A DNA stretch of 64,000 bases from SPDF01 sp963699825 (GTDB lineage Bacteria > Gemmatimonadota > Gemmatimonadetes > Gemmatimonadales > GWC2-71-9), in contig CAVOVI010000010.1 of NCBI GenBank assembly GCA_963699825.1, positions 248,001 to 312,000 on the forward strand, written 5' to 3'. The translations under genes were made by a program, and so were the position numbers. The notes beneath the pieces were generated by a model. It saw only the letters and a list, made by a program, of their open reading frames with translations. It ran no database searches and was not told where the DNA came from. This document shows positions 40,678 to 50,091 of this stretch, one piece after another. Each line of letters opens with the position of its first letter. Position 1 is the first letter of the stretch.

Positions 40678-42123
40678 CAGTTGGCCCCTCCGGTCGTCGT
40701 GACGTAGCCAAGCTCGAAGTCGGTCCGCCATTGTTGCGGCGGGATCGTCACGGTCGTACAGCATCGCGCCATCGACCCAGACCTTCTCGGCGTGGGTATA
40801 GATGCTGAACGGATTCCCCGACCAGAGGACGACGTCGGCGTTCTTCCCGACCTCGATCGAGCCGATCCGATCGTCGAGTCCCAGCGCCCACGCTGGATTG
40901 ATGGTCATCCACTCGACGGCGTGATCCTCGGAGATATCGAGTCCGGCGGCCCGTCCCGCGGCCAGCGCCTTGGCGGTCTCCTGGTTGAGCCGCTGCGCAA
41001 AGGACTCGTCGTCGGAGTGGGTGATCGCCCGGGCGCCGGCGTGATCCACCAGCGCGATGTTGGCCGGGATGCCGTCGAGCGCTTCCATCTTGAACCCGCC
41101 CCAATCGGCCCAGAGCGACCCGGCGATGCCTTCCGCGGCGAGGACGTCGGCGATCTTGTACGCCTCCACGCCGTGGTGGAAGGACCGAATGGAGTATCCG
41201 AACTCCTTGGCGATGTCGATCATCTGCATCATCTCGTCGGCACGGTAGCAGTGGTTCTGCACCAGGATATTGCCGCGCAGCACCTCTGTGAGGGTCTCCA
41301 GGGCCAGGTCGCGCTTCGGCGGCGTCTTCTCGGTGGGTTCCGCCCAGTACTCGTCCCACGACCGACGATACGCTTCGGCATCGATCCACCCCTGCCGATA
41401 TCCCGCCACGTTCCCCATCCGGGTTTGGGGACCGCCTCGGCTCGCCGTAGACTCGCTTGGGATTCTCTCCGCAGGCCATCTTCAGGCCATACTTGGCGCC
41501 GGGAAACTTCATGCCCTGCACACTGCGGGACGGCACCACCTTGAGCGTCACGCCACGACCACCGAAGAGATTGGCGGACCCTGGGCAGGACCTGGAGGGT
41601 GGTGACGCCGCCCGCCAGGACGCGTGGGAATTGCGGGTCCTGCGGCCAGACCGAGTGTTCCGCCCAGACATACGCGGTGTTCGGCTTGACGGCTTCATTG
41701 CCGTCGCTGTGGCGACTCGACCCCCGGTGCGGAATACACGCCGAGATGGGAGTGCGTGTCGATGATGCCGGGGGTGACGAACTTGCCGGTGCCGTCGACG
41801 ACCACGGCATCGGCCGGTGCCGCTACCCGCGCTCCCACGGCCGCGATCTTCCCCTCCTTCAGCAGCACCGCCCCGCCGACGATCCGGGGGCCGGCCGCGG
41901 TCAGGATGGTGACGTTGGTGATGAGCGTCGGGCGGGACGGGAACGGCGTGTAGGTGCTTGGAAAGGGGTCGGCGTTGGGGAGCGAGGCCCCGCCGGGACC
42001 CGGAGGGCTCTTCGGCATGCTGTCACGCCGGGCGCTGTCGGCCTTGGCCCTGGTTTGCTGCGCGGTTGCGGTGACGGGCAGGGCGAGCGAAAGCGCGAGT
42101 AGAGCAGCGAGCGGGCGAATCAC
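40677..42123 (-). CDS. Exported metal-dependent amidohydrolase (four frameshifts)
   Basis: About 481 residues. GTG at 42123 starts a signal peptide (PLAALLALSLALPVTATAQ). After a proline-rich linker the amidohydrolase domain shows TNVTILTAAGPRIVGG, TPGIIDTHSHLGVYSAPG with the HxH metal ligands, ILVQNHCYRADEM, ITHSDDESFAQRLNQE with the catalytic aspartate region, and NPAWALGLDDRIGSIEVGK. Extra single bases are near 41713, 41582, 41420 and 40746. Substrate is unknown; such proteins are often periplasmic peptidase- or imidazolonepropionase-like. First of a two-gene operon. Confidence 0.87.
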
Positions 42124-42319
42124 GTGGTGATCCTCGACCGTCTGGAGGGGCAGGGGGCAGTGAGCGGGGTCGACACGCAACTTAGGGCGGTCCGGCGCCA
42201 TCGGCCAGAGGCTTCTGCCCCTTCCCTGACTCTTCTCTGGAACTTCTGCTTGACGGATCGCGCACAATCTGGAATAGTGTGGACCGATCGAATTTCCCCC
42301 ACGTATTGCGGAGGCCGCT

Positions 42320-43435
42320 ATGGCTCGACGAGTCCTGCTGATTGTCCCCACCCTGTTGCTCCTTGGATGTGCCGACGGTCAGCCGACCTCCCCTGGCGCT
42401 CTGTCGTCACCGGAGGTCGTGCGGGCCACTCCGGGCCTCCTGGTTGGCTCAACGACGGTGCTCCTCACCGGACTCGACGCCCCGAAGGGGATCGCGTTCG
42501 GGCCGCAGGGCGCCCTGTACGTTGTGGAATCGGGGAATACCTCGATCAACGGGCCATGCATCGTTGAACCGCGAGGTGAGAAGTGTTACAGCGGCACCGG
42601 AGCCGTCACCCGGTACTGGAAGGGCCGCCAGGAGCGAGTGGCTTCGGGCCTGCCGTCGGTGTACGTCGCCGCCGTGAACGACATCATCGGACCGGCCGAC
42701 ATCGGCTTCCTGGGGGTGGGTGACGCGATCGTGAGCATCGGTTGGGGTGGCCCGCCGGCTGGGCGGGCGTTGCTAGGCGCCTACGGAACCGGTTTTGGCG
42801 GCCTCATCAAGCTGGCACCGAGCGGACACTGGAAGGTCGTGGCCGATATCTCCGCTGTCGAGGATGCCGAGAATCCGGCTGGCGGGCCAGTGGACTCCAA
42901 CCCCTACGGGCTCCTAAACGAGGCGGGCGCTCGATTCGTGGCCGATGCCGGCGGGAACTCGCTCATCCAGGTCATGGCCAACGGCGCCACCAACGCAGTC
43001 GCGACCTTCCCGTCATTGCCCGCGCCGCCGCCATTCAGTCAGTCAGAAGCAGTCCCGACCGAGGTACAACGCGGGCCCGATGGTGCGCTCTACGTCAGTA
43101 CCCTGAGTGGCGTGCCGTTCCTGTCTGGCAACGCAAGGATCTACCGGGTCGTTCCGGGTCAGGCCCCGACCGTGTACGTCGACGGCTTCAAGACGATCAC
43201 GGATTTTGCGTTTGCCCCGGATGGCGGGCTCTATGTCGTCGAGTATGCCTCGGCGCCGGTCTTCTTCGGCGGGCCGGGGAAGCTGACCTACGTGGCACCT
43301 GATGGGGCCCGGACGGTTCTCAAGTCGGACCTGACGTTCCCGACTGCCGTCGCGGTCGGTCCGGACGGCGCGATCTACGTGTCCAACAAGGGGAACATGG
43401 CCGGTGTAGGGGAGGTGCTCAGGATCGTGCCCTGA
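42320..43435 (+). CDS. ScyD/ScyE-like beta-propeller lipoprotein
   Basis: 371 residues. A lipobox LLLLGC with Cys17 shows membrane anchoring. The rest is an NHL/SMP-30-like propeller: LTGLDAPKGIAFGPQGALYV, DSNPYGLLNEAGARFVADAG, VQRGPDGALYVSTLSG and AVAVGPDGAIYVSNKG are repeated blades and match the ScyD/ScyE family. GGAGG precedes ATG 42320 by 5 bases. The 196-base gap upstream shows no gene. Function unknown; no scytonemin gene is near. Confidence 0.85.
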   Translation: MARRVLLIVPTLLLLGCADGQPTSPGALSSPEVVRATPGLLVGSTTVLLTGLDAPKGIAFGPQGALYVVESGNTSINGPCIVEPRGEKCYSGTGAVTRYWKGRQERVASGLPSVYVAAVNDIIGPADIGFLGVGDAIVSIGWGGPPAGRALLGAYGTGFGGLIKLAPSGHWKVVADISAVEDAENPAGGPVDSNPYGLLNEAGARFVADAGGNSLIQVMANGATNAVATFPSLPAPPPFSQSEAVPTEVQRGPDGALYVSTLSGVPFLSGNARIYRVVPGQAPTVYVDGFKTITDFAFAPDGGLYVVEYASAPVFFGGPGKLTYVAPDGARTVLKSDLTFPTAVAVGPDGAIYVSNKGNMAGVGEVLRIVP

Positions 43436-43454
43436 GGCCGTGACGCGGGCGCGC

Positions 43455-44222
43455 TCAGGGCGCCCGCTGGATCTCCCGGAGCCGTCCCCGTGCCTCCTCG
43501 TTCGAGGAGTCACGGGCGATGGCCTCCCGATACGCGGTAACCGCCGCCGTTGTATCACCACTCATCAAGAGGACGTTGCCCCGAAAGACGTACATCCCCG
43601 ACGACCCGGGGTACATCTGCTCGTTCAGGTCCAGCAGCGCCAGCGCGTCGCTGTAGTGCCGCTCCCGCGCCACCCGGAACGCGGCGATGTTGAGCGTCCG
43701 CTCTCCGAAGTCGTAGGCGTCCTCTCCATAGTACTTGTCCCGCAGCTCGGTGTAGACCCTTGCCCCGGAGTCCGCGCCGCCGGCCACGGTGGCCTCGATG
43801 AGGATTGTGCTCAGGGGAATGGGGCGCTCGACACCGCGGTGACAGGTGCGACACGTGACTTCCACATGCGGGGTATCGTGCCCGCGTGCATGGTCGTGTG
43901 GGAGAGTGTCCAGCCGCCGATTCACCTCCTCGACCATCAGCATCATCTGGCGGGCCGTCCGCTTCGTCGCCTTCTCGTCACTGGCAAAGTCAAATGTGGC
44001 GAGCGGCTGGCCTTCCTCGCCAACGTGGCAGAACGGGCACCGGACGCCGAGCGCGAAGGTGATGTTCCGCATCTGCCCGACGACTTGCATGACCGGCGTG
44101 TCCCGGGGGATGACCTTCGTGTTGATCAGGGAATCGGGTGGCCACTTGCCGGGGGCTTGGGCCGCCAGGGGAACGGCCATCCATCCTGTCAGTGCGATGA
44201 GGGAGGCCAGGAGCAATTGCAT
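43455..44222 (-). CDS. Photosynthetic reaction centre cytochrome c subunit-like dihaem protein with TPR tail
   Basis: 255 residues. A signal peptide ending PLAAQ exports it. Two haem-binding sites are RCPFCHVG (Cys62-His66) and CRTCHRG (Cys124-His128), in the pattern of the reaction-centre cytochrome family (CytoC_RC) in which only part of the four haems remain. The C-terminal 110 residues are TPR-like helices (ALALLDLNEQMYPGSSGMYV and AAVTAYREAIARDSSNEEA). No photosynthesis gene is present; this family is common in non-phototrophic Gemmatimonadota and Acidobacteriota. Start ATG 44222 chosen for the signal peptide. Confidence 0.85.
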   Translation of the reverse strand: MQLLLASLIALTGWMAVPLAAQAPGKWPPDSLINTKVIPRDTPVMQVVGQMRNITFALGVRCPFCHVGEEGQPLATFDFASDEKATKRTARQMMLMVEEVNRRLDTLPHDHARGHDTPHVEVTCRTCHRGVERPIPLSTILIEATVAGGADSGARVYTELRDKYYGEDAYDFGERTLNIAAFRVARERHYSDALALLDLNEQMYPGSSGMYVFRGNVLLMSGDTTAAVTAYREAIARDSSNEEARGRLREIQRAP

Positions 44223-44287
44223 GGCGGATCCTTCGTGTGGGGACAAGACGGGGCCGCGACGGGCGCTTGTATCCATACGAGCGAGAT

Positions 44288-44314
44288 CCCCGGATGGGTT
44301 CCGTCTATCCGGGG
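44288..44314. other. Hairpin in the cytochrome upstream region
   Basis: CCCCGGAT (44288-44295) and ATCCGGGG (44307-44314) form an 8-bp stem with an 11-base loop, in the 168-base gap between the beta-barrel gene stop and the cytochrome start. No T-run follows, so terminator function is uncertain. Confidence 0.35.
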
Positions 44315-44390
44315 AGGCGGATCAAGTGCGTAAATGCCATGGCGCGCGCCGAGCCCGGCCCACTGAGGGCAGGACCCGGCGCCCCGCCGC

Positions 44391-44951
44391 TCAGAACCAG
44401 GTGAACCCAAGTCCGAACTGAAAGAGGTGAACCTTGGCGTCGACGCCAATATCGCTGCCGGCGTAAGAGTAGGTGCCGCCGAACTGATTCATGTAGTTGA
44501 TGTACGGTGTCAGGGCGAAGTTCCTGGCCAATCGGAGATCGTATCCCGCGCCGATCGATCCGGCGAACCCGCCGGTGGAGAAGTCGGACTCGACCGTGGC
44601 GTAGGAATATCCGAGACCGCCCTTCAGATACAGCCCCTGTTCAACCATCGGATACCACTGTACGGACGCCCATGATGGCGCCGAGGGTCGGCGCGTGTAG
44701 GAGTCGGCGCTGCCGCTGACCCATCCGTTGCTCTCGGCGGCCAGGAAGACGGACCGGGTCGAGGTACCCACCGAGCCTGAGGTAGCCGGACAGCTCGGTG
44801 CTGGCCAACTCGTCGCACCCATCGCAGAAGGCGGCGCTGCCGGCGCCGAAGCCGACGCTGATGCCGAACCCCTCCCGGGTCTGAGGGTGCTGGGCGCGGC
44901 GAGGGCCGGCATCAGGAGGGCGAGGGCGAGGATGCCGGAGATCCGGTTCAT
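44391..44951 (-). CDS. Outer-membrane beta-barrel protein (two frameshifts)
   Basis: About 185 residues. ATG 44951 opens MNRISGILALALLMPALAA, a signal peptide. After a break near 44880 the frame reads TREGFGISVGFGAGSAAF and CDGCDELASTELSGYLRLGG, and after an extra base near 44756 returns to AAESNGWVSGSADSYTRR. The end, INYMNQFGGTYSYAGSD through FQFGLGFTWF, has alternating strands and a C-terminal Phe typical of outer-membrane proteins. The CDGC pair is notable for a short hairpin loop. Function unknown; an OmpW/OmpA-N-like eight-strand barrel is likely. Confidence 0.72.
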   Translation of the reverse strand: MNRISGILALALLMPALAAPSTLRPGRGSASASASAPAAPPSAMGATSWPAPSCPATSGSVGTSTRSVFLAAESNGWVSGSADSYTRRPSAPSWASVQWYPMVEQGLYLKGGLGYSYATVESDFSTGGFAGSIGAGYDLRLARNFALTPYINYMNQFGGTYSYAGSDIGVDAKVHLFQFGLGFTWF

Positions 44952-45033
44952 GGTGAGCCTCCGGGAGTGGGTGGGACGGCGGGTTGCCGCTCGCGCGGAC
45001 ACTCGCGGGGTCCCGTCAAGCGGGCATAAGCGG

Positions 45034-47341
45034 CTAGAACTCCACATTCACCCCGATCGTCGGCAGCACCCCGAGCCCCTCGTTGAACTCCTCCTGCTGG
45101 GTCCGCTCGTTCCAGTAGGTGCCGGTCACGTTGGCCCGGCCGAACAGGTTCTGGATGTCGAGGTACACGTCCAGCTGCACCGACTGGAACGACCAGCGCC
45201 GGTCGACCCGGATGTCGAACGCCGAAAAGGTCGGCAGCCGTTCCTGATTGTAGTAGGTGAAGTCGCGCTCCCCTTGGAGCGCTCCGCTCGACGCGAAGGG
45301 AGTGTAGGGGAGGCCAGTCGAGACGCGGTACTTGCCGCTCACTTCCCACCTGGGATTGAACCGCCATCCCGCCAGGAAATTGCCGATGAACCGGGTCTCG
45401 AAACCACCGGTGTAGTACACGCTGTCCAGGCCGGCGAACTCCGACCGGTTGGCGGTCAGCGACACGAGTCCGTAGAGCGGTACCGTGCTGAACTTCTTCT
45501 GCAGCTGCAATTCCACGCCGTAGCTCCGTCCGGTCCCAACGCTGGAGAGCGGTTCGAGCCCCGACGGGATGTCCGAGGTTACATCATCGAAGCCGGCGGG
45601 TTGGAGCACCGCCTCGCGGACGATAGAGCCGGGCCGCATAGTCGGAGTATTTCTTGTAGTAGACCTCCACCTGTCCCTTCAGGTCGGGCCGGAAGAGTCG
45701 CTCGTAGCCGATGACGGCCGTGTTCGCCCGGATCGGTTTCAGGCGGTCCACGTTCCCGGGGTCGCCGGCCAGCCAGATGAACTGCGGGGCCTGGTAGTAC
45801 TGCCCCAGGCTCAGGTTGAGTGAGCCGGAGAGCCCGATCGGAATGTTGGCCCCGATACGCGGCGCCACCCGAAAGGCGTCGATGAACTCGTACCAGTCTC
45901 CCCGGAGCCCCGCGGTCAGCCTGACGTTGCCGACGAAAAGTGACGCCTGCGCGTAGGTCGCGTTCCGGAGGGCCGTGAAGGTGGTGTCCACGGCGAGCGG
46001 CTGTGGCTGATTGAGGCTGTCGGTCCGGTATTCGCCGGCGAGGAGCACGTCATAGTCGAGCTGATTCGCGATACGCAGCGTGTTGCCGAAGGTGACCTGC
46101 ACCCGTGGCGAGAACTGCCAGGCCAGTTCGGTCTTCAGGCTGTTGTCGCCTTCCTCCGACCGATTGAGGTAAACCGGCGCGAGCAGGGTGTCGTACTGGC
46201 TGGTGGAAAAGCGTGTCCAGGTGCGGCCAAGTGTCGCGGTCAGGAGCCCTTTCGGGAACGAATAGTTCCAGGTCAGGCCGGTGAAGTAGCTCTTCTGGTC
46301 TGGGGCCGCGATGCGGCTGTTGTCGAGGCGGTCGTCTGCGGTCTCCTCGTTCAGGATGATGTTGTCCAGCGCCCCGACCGCGATGAGTGACAGGGAACTC
46401 CGCGTGCCGATCCGCTGGGTCAGCTTGATTTGGGCGTCCCAGTATTCGGGAATGAAGGCGAAGTCCGCGGCGCGGAACACCAGGTCGAGGTAGCTCCGCC
46501 GCACGCTGGCGAGGAAGGTGCCGTTCTTCCCCATCGGCCCTTCGCCGATGATGCCGAAGCCTGTCGCGGAGAGATTCACCTCGCCGGCGAGACGCTCGCT
46601 GTTGCCTTCGCGCAGCGAGAAGCTCGCGAGTGACGCGGTCCGGTCGCCGTACTGGACGCCGAAGCCTCCCGCCGAAAAGCTGGCCTCGCGAATGAAATCG
46701 ATGTTGAGAATCGTGAGCGGACCGCCGGTGGACCCCTGGTTCCCGAAGTGGTTGATGTTGGGGACCTCGAGGCCATCCACCAGGAACAGATTCTCGTACG
46801 GCGCGCCGCCCCGCACGGCCAGGTCGTTCCGCCCGCCGGTCGTGACCGCGACCCCGGGGAAGAGGGCGACAGCCCGGACGACATCCTCCTGCACTCCCGG
46901 CGCCCGGCGCACATCCTCGGCGCTCAGGCTCCCGCTGCTGGTGGCCGACTCAATGTCCGGCTGGAATTCGGGGGCGTCCACCACGATCTCGGTGACCTCG
47001 ACCACCCGGGGAGAGAGCCGAAGCTCCAGTTCGAGCGGCTTGCCGCTGCCGACCAGGATGTCGGTGAGCACGACCGGCTCGAAACCGATGGCGGTGGCCC
47101 GCACCCGCCGAACGCCGACCGGCACACTGTCGAGCAGGTACCGCCCAAGCGTTCCGGAGATGACCGCCTGACCAGTGCCCAGGACCTCGACCCGCGCACC
47201 CTCGATCCCGGCGCCGTTGGCGGTACTGACGACCCTCCCGACGATGGAGCCGGATGGGGTGCGGGATGCCTGCTGGGCGGGAAGGAGGCTGGGGAATGCG
47301 GCGAGCAGCAGGACGAGGAAGAGGCGATGCATCGTTTCCAT
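45034..47341 (-). CDS. TonB-dependent receptor with carboxypeptidase-regulatory-like N-terminus (one frameshift)
   Basis: About 769 residues. Signal peptide HRLFLVLLLAAFPSLLPAQ; then a CarboxypepD_reg-like domain (GSIVGRVVSTANGAGIEGAR), a plug domain (RRAPGVQEDVVRAVALFPGV, RGGAPYENLFLVDGLEVPN) and a long barrel ending in GVNVEF with C-terminal Phe. Substrate unknown. An extra base near 45634 splits the barrel between KKYSDYA and PGSIVREAVLQPAG. ATG 47341 or 47332 may be used; the latter has GGAA at good distance. Downstream on the same strand are the small barrel protein and cytochrome. Confidence 0.9.
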
Positions 47342-47401
47342 ACCCCGTGAGAGGGAGCGTGGTTCCCCGCCGTCGGTGTGCATGGTCAGCGTACGGCGGA
47401 C

Positions 47402-48979
47402 CTACCGCTCACGCAGCAGGTCCGAGCGATGTTTGCCTGCGGCCAGGCCAAACAGCAGCACGGTCGCCACCAGGTAGCCGACTCGGGTTGATCCGGTGGC
47501 CACGCCATTCCATCCAGCGAAGTCGAGTCCCGGTGCCTGTGCGCCGTTGAGCACCAGGTAGAGGAAGAGGAGAAACACTCCCATGAACGCCTTCGGTGTG
47601 CGCGAAAGGAACCCGAGCGCAGTCGCGAGCGCGGCCATGAACCCGGCGGCGATGAGGAGCGAGAGCGCGGCGGCGGGGGAGCTGAACGCGATGCGAAGTG
47701 CCGGCGGGACGCAGAACAACAGCGCGAGCAGCGTCGCCGCCCCCATCTTGATCCAGGCGTAGCCCGGCCGCATGCGCGGCATGCTGAAGAGCATCCCGAG
47801 CGTGCCCGCGGCCCGGTCGCGCGTGGAGAGGTCCGCCAGCGCAATGGCAAGGATGACCGCGACCGCCAGGGGCAAGGTATGGCGCACGGTGGCCTCGGAG
47901 CCGATGAGCGTCGTCGCCAGCACGCCGAGCCACGCCACAGCGATCAGCGGTGACTGGCCGAGCGTCATGACCGTCTCCGCGAGGACCGGCCTGAGGACGG
48001 CGGGCGCGGTGGGTACCAGGGAGGCGCCCGCCGTGCGAGACAGGGCGGGTCAGTGGCTTGAGCGCCTGGGAGATGCGGGGGATCCAACGCCCGCCCGAGC
48101 CCTGGTCGCGGCCCCGCACCTTGGCCGGGTCGAACCGGTGAAACGAGAGCCGGGCCACCAGCAGCACGGGGATCGCGAGCGACGCCGTCACGAGCCGGGG
48201 GATCAGCAATCCTGGCGCGAGGGAGAGCGGCGGAAGCAGCCAGGGATTGATGCTCGGGTCGAACGGCGTCATGCCGATGGAGAGGTTCGTGGCGCCGGTG
48301 GCTCCGTTGACCTGCCGGAGCACGAAGCCGATGCCCAGGATGTCGAGGAACTGGCCCGGTGCCGCCCTGCGCGCCGATGGCCCCGAGTGCCAGCAAGAAT
48401 GTCCAGAGGAAGAAGTACCCCACGTCGCCGAGGCGGCCGGCGAGCAGCGGGACGCACTCGAAGCAGAGGGCCAGCGCCGCGACGACGAGCACAGCCGGGC
48501 CGAGGATGATCAGGTAGGTGAGGAGGTACGTGAACGGCTCCAGTGCCCCCTCACCGCGGAGCAGGTGCATCGCCATCACGTTCAGCAGGTAGAAGAGGCC
48601 TACCATGCCGAGGTAGGCGGCGCCGCCCGAGCCATTTGCCCGATGCAGGAAGCGGCCGGAGCTGACCGGCGTCGCCGCGATGATGCCGCCGGTTCGCGCC
48701 AGCAGGTCGCGTCGGAGGGTGTTGCTGGTCAGGTAGAATCCCACGAAGGTGAGCAGGAACCCGGCGAGCGCAGCGGTCGTGGTCGCGATGACCTGCGAGG
48801 TGTAGAGCGCCCGCGCACCGTTCGACGACCATCAGCGCGCGGCCGGTCGCGGGGTCCGGGATCAGCATGTACGCCATGCCGGAGAGCGCGACGACCAGCC
48901 AGAGCGTTGCAGGGCGGCGAAGCCGCAGCCTCAGGTCGGTGAGGACGATCGAGCCGATCTGGCCCAGTGCCGAGGACAC
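47402..48979 (-). CDS. ABC-2 type exporter permease (three frameshifts)
   Basis: About 524 residues with a dozen hydrophobic segments, for example LWLVVALSGMAYMLIP, LVVAALALCFECVPLLAG and VAVILAIALADLSTRDRAAG. The organisation matches ABC-2 family permeases encoded with a lone ATPase. GTG at 48979 starts two bases after the ATPase stop codon region (minus strand order ATPase then permease). Extra bases are near 48824, 48357 and 48030. Substrate unknown. The stretch between breaks stays hydrophobic and in one order, so it is one gene rather than several. Confidence 0.8.
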
Positions 48980-48983
48980 GCGC

Positions 48984-49842
48984 CTACGCCCCCGCCTGCA
49001 TCAGGTGCACGAAGGCGTCCTCGAGGTCGGGCTCCACGGTGCGGGCCGCCGGAAAGGGTTGTGTGCCCGCCACGACGCGCGCATGGACGCCGTCCGCCTG
49101 CCGGACGGCGCGCGTCACCTTCAGTCGCCCCTTCGCCTGCTCGTACTCGCCGGACGAGACGACCGCCTCCCAGACCCGCCCGCGCGCCGATTGCAGCAGC
49201 ACCTCCGGCGCGGCGCATGTGACCAGTCGCCCCTCTCGCATCACGGCGATGGTGTCGGCCAGCGATTCGACGTCGGAGACGATATGGGTGGAGAGGAGGA
49301 CGAGCTTTCCCTGGCCGAGGTCGGTGAGCAGGTGCCGGAACCGAACCCGTTCCTCCGGGTCGAGGCCGGCCGTCGGCTCGTCCACGATCAGGAGGGCAGG
49401 GTCGTTGAGGAGCGCCTGCGCGATGCCGAGCCGCTGCCGCATGCCACCGGAGAAGGTGGCGGCAGGGCGATGGGCGACCGCATGCAGGTTGACCGTCTCC
49501 AGGAGCTCGTCGATGCGGCTCCGGGAACTCACCCCTTTGAGGCCGGCGAAATAGCTCAGGAATTCGAAGGCGGTGAGATTGTCGTAGACCCCGAAGTCCT
49601 GCGGCAGGTACCCGAGCTGGCGACGGAGCGCCTCCGGCTCCTTGACGATGTCCACCCCCTGGAACGTCGATCTGTCCGTCCGTCGGCCGGGTGATGGTGG
49701 CGACCATCTGCATCAGCGTCGTCTTCCCGGCACCGTTCGGGCCGAGGAGGCCGACCACGCCCGACTTGAGGTCGAGCGAGACGTCGTTGACGGCGGTGAC
49801 GCCGCCCGGGAAGCGCTTGGTGACGCGGGTGAGTGTGAGCAT
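48984..49842 (-). CDS. ABC transporter ATP-binding protein (one frameshift)
   Basis: About 285 residues. Walker A GPNGAGKTT (residues about 34-42), Q-loop GYLPQDFGVYDNLT, signature FSGGMRQRLG, Walker B LLIVDEPTAGLD and H-loop LSTHIVSDVESLAD are all present. An extra base near 49661 lies between QIDV and GVDIVKEPEALR. ATG at 49842 is divergent from the aroF leader region. Pairs with the downstream permease as an ABC-2 exporter. Confidence 0.9.
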
Positions 49843-49889
49843 GGGGTAAAGCTAACGGAAACGCGCGCCCCCAGATACGGGAAGCGTGC

Positions 49890-49918
49890 TTGACGCCCCG
49901 GGGCTCCCGGGAGATACT
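49890..49918 (+). promoter_or_regulatory. Promoter of trpL-aroF-trpE-trpG
   Basis: TTGACG (49890-49895), a 17-base spacer and GATACT (49913-49918). The leader-peptide ATG at 49925 begins 6 bases after the -10, the position where transcription should start, so the leader message would be leaderless. Confidence 0.6.
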
Positions 49919-49924
49919 TCGCCC

Positions 49925-49984
49925 ATGATGACGATCGCTCAGATCACCCCGACTCGCTGGCCCTGGCGCGGAACCCCGCGGTAG
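49925..49984 (+). CDS. trpL: Trp leader peptide (attenuator)
   Basis: A 19-codon ORF, MMTIAQITPTRWPWRGTPR, ends at TAG 49982-49984. It contains two Trp codons (49958-49960 and 49964-49966) one codon apart, in a 19-residue peptide where chance would give few. CGCGG (49967-49971) and CCGCG (49976-49980) right after the Trp codons can form a small pause hairpin. The stop codon overlaps the first strand of a possible antiterminator. No Shine-Dalgarno is visible, in agreement with a leaderless transcript. Role: ribosome stalling when Trp-tRNA is scarce. Confidence 0.7.
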   Translation: MMTIAQITPTRWPWRGTPR

Positions 49985-50037
49985 GCTGGCATGCGTACGG
50001 TGACCTGAGTCCTGAGGATTCTTCGCCCGACCATCCG

Positions 50038-50066
50038 GCCCGCCGCTCCCACGGCGGGCTTTGTGT
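50038..50066 (+). terminator. Trp attenuator terminator, with competing antiterminator
   Basis: GCCCGCCG (50038-50045) pairs with CGGCGGGC (50052-50059) around a 6-base loop, followed by TTTGTGT. The competing pairing is GGCTGG (49984-49989, starting at the last base of the trpL stop) with CCGGCC (50035-50040), which would take away part of the terminator's 5' arm. A ribosome at the stop codon would cover GGCTGG and let the terminator form; one stalled at the Trp codons would leave it free. Confidence 0.7.
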
Positions 50067-50091
50067 ATCTGACTCCTGACGGAAGCACCTG

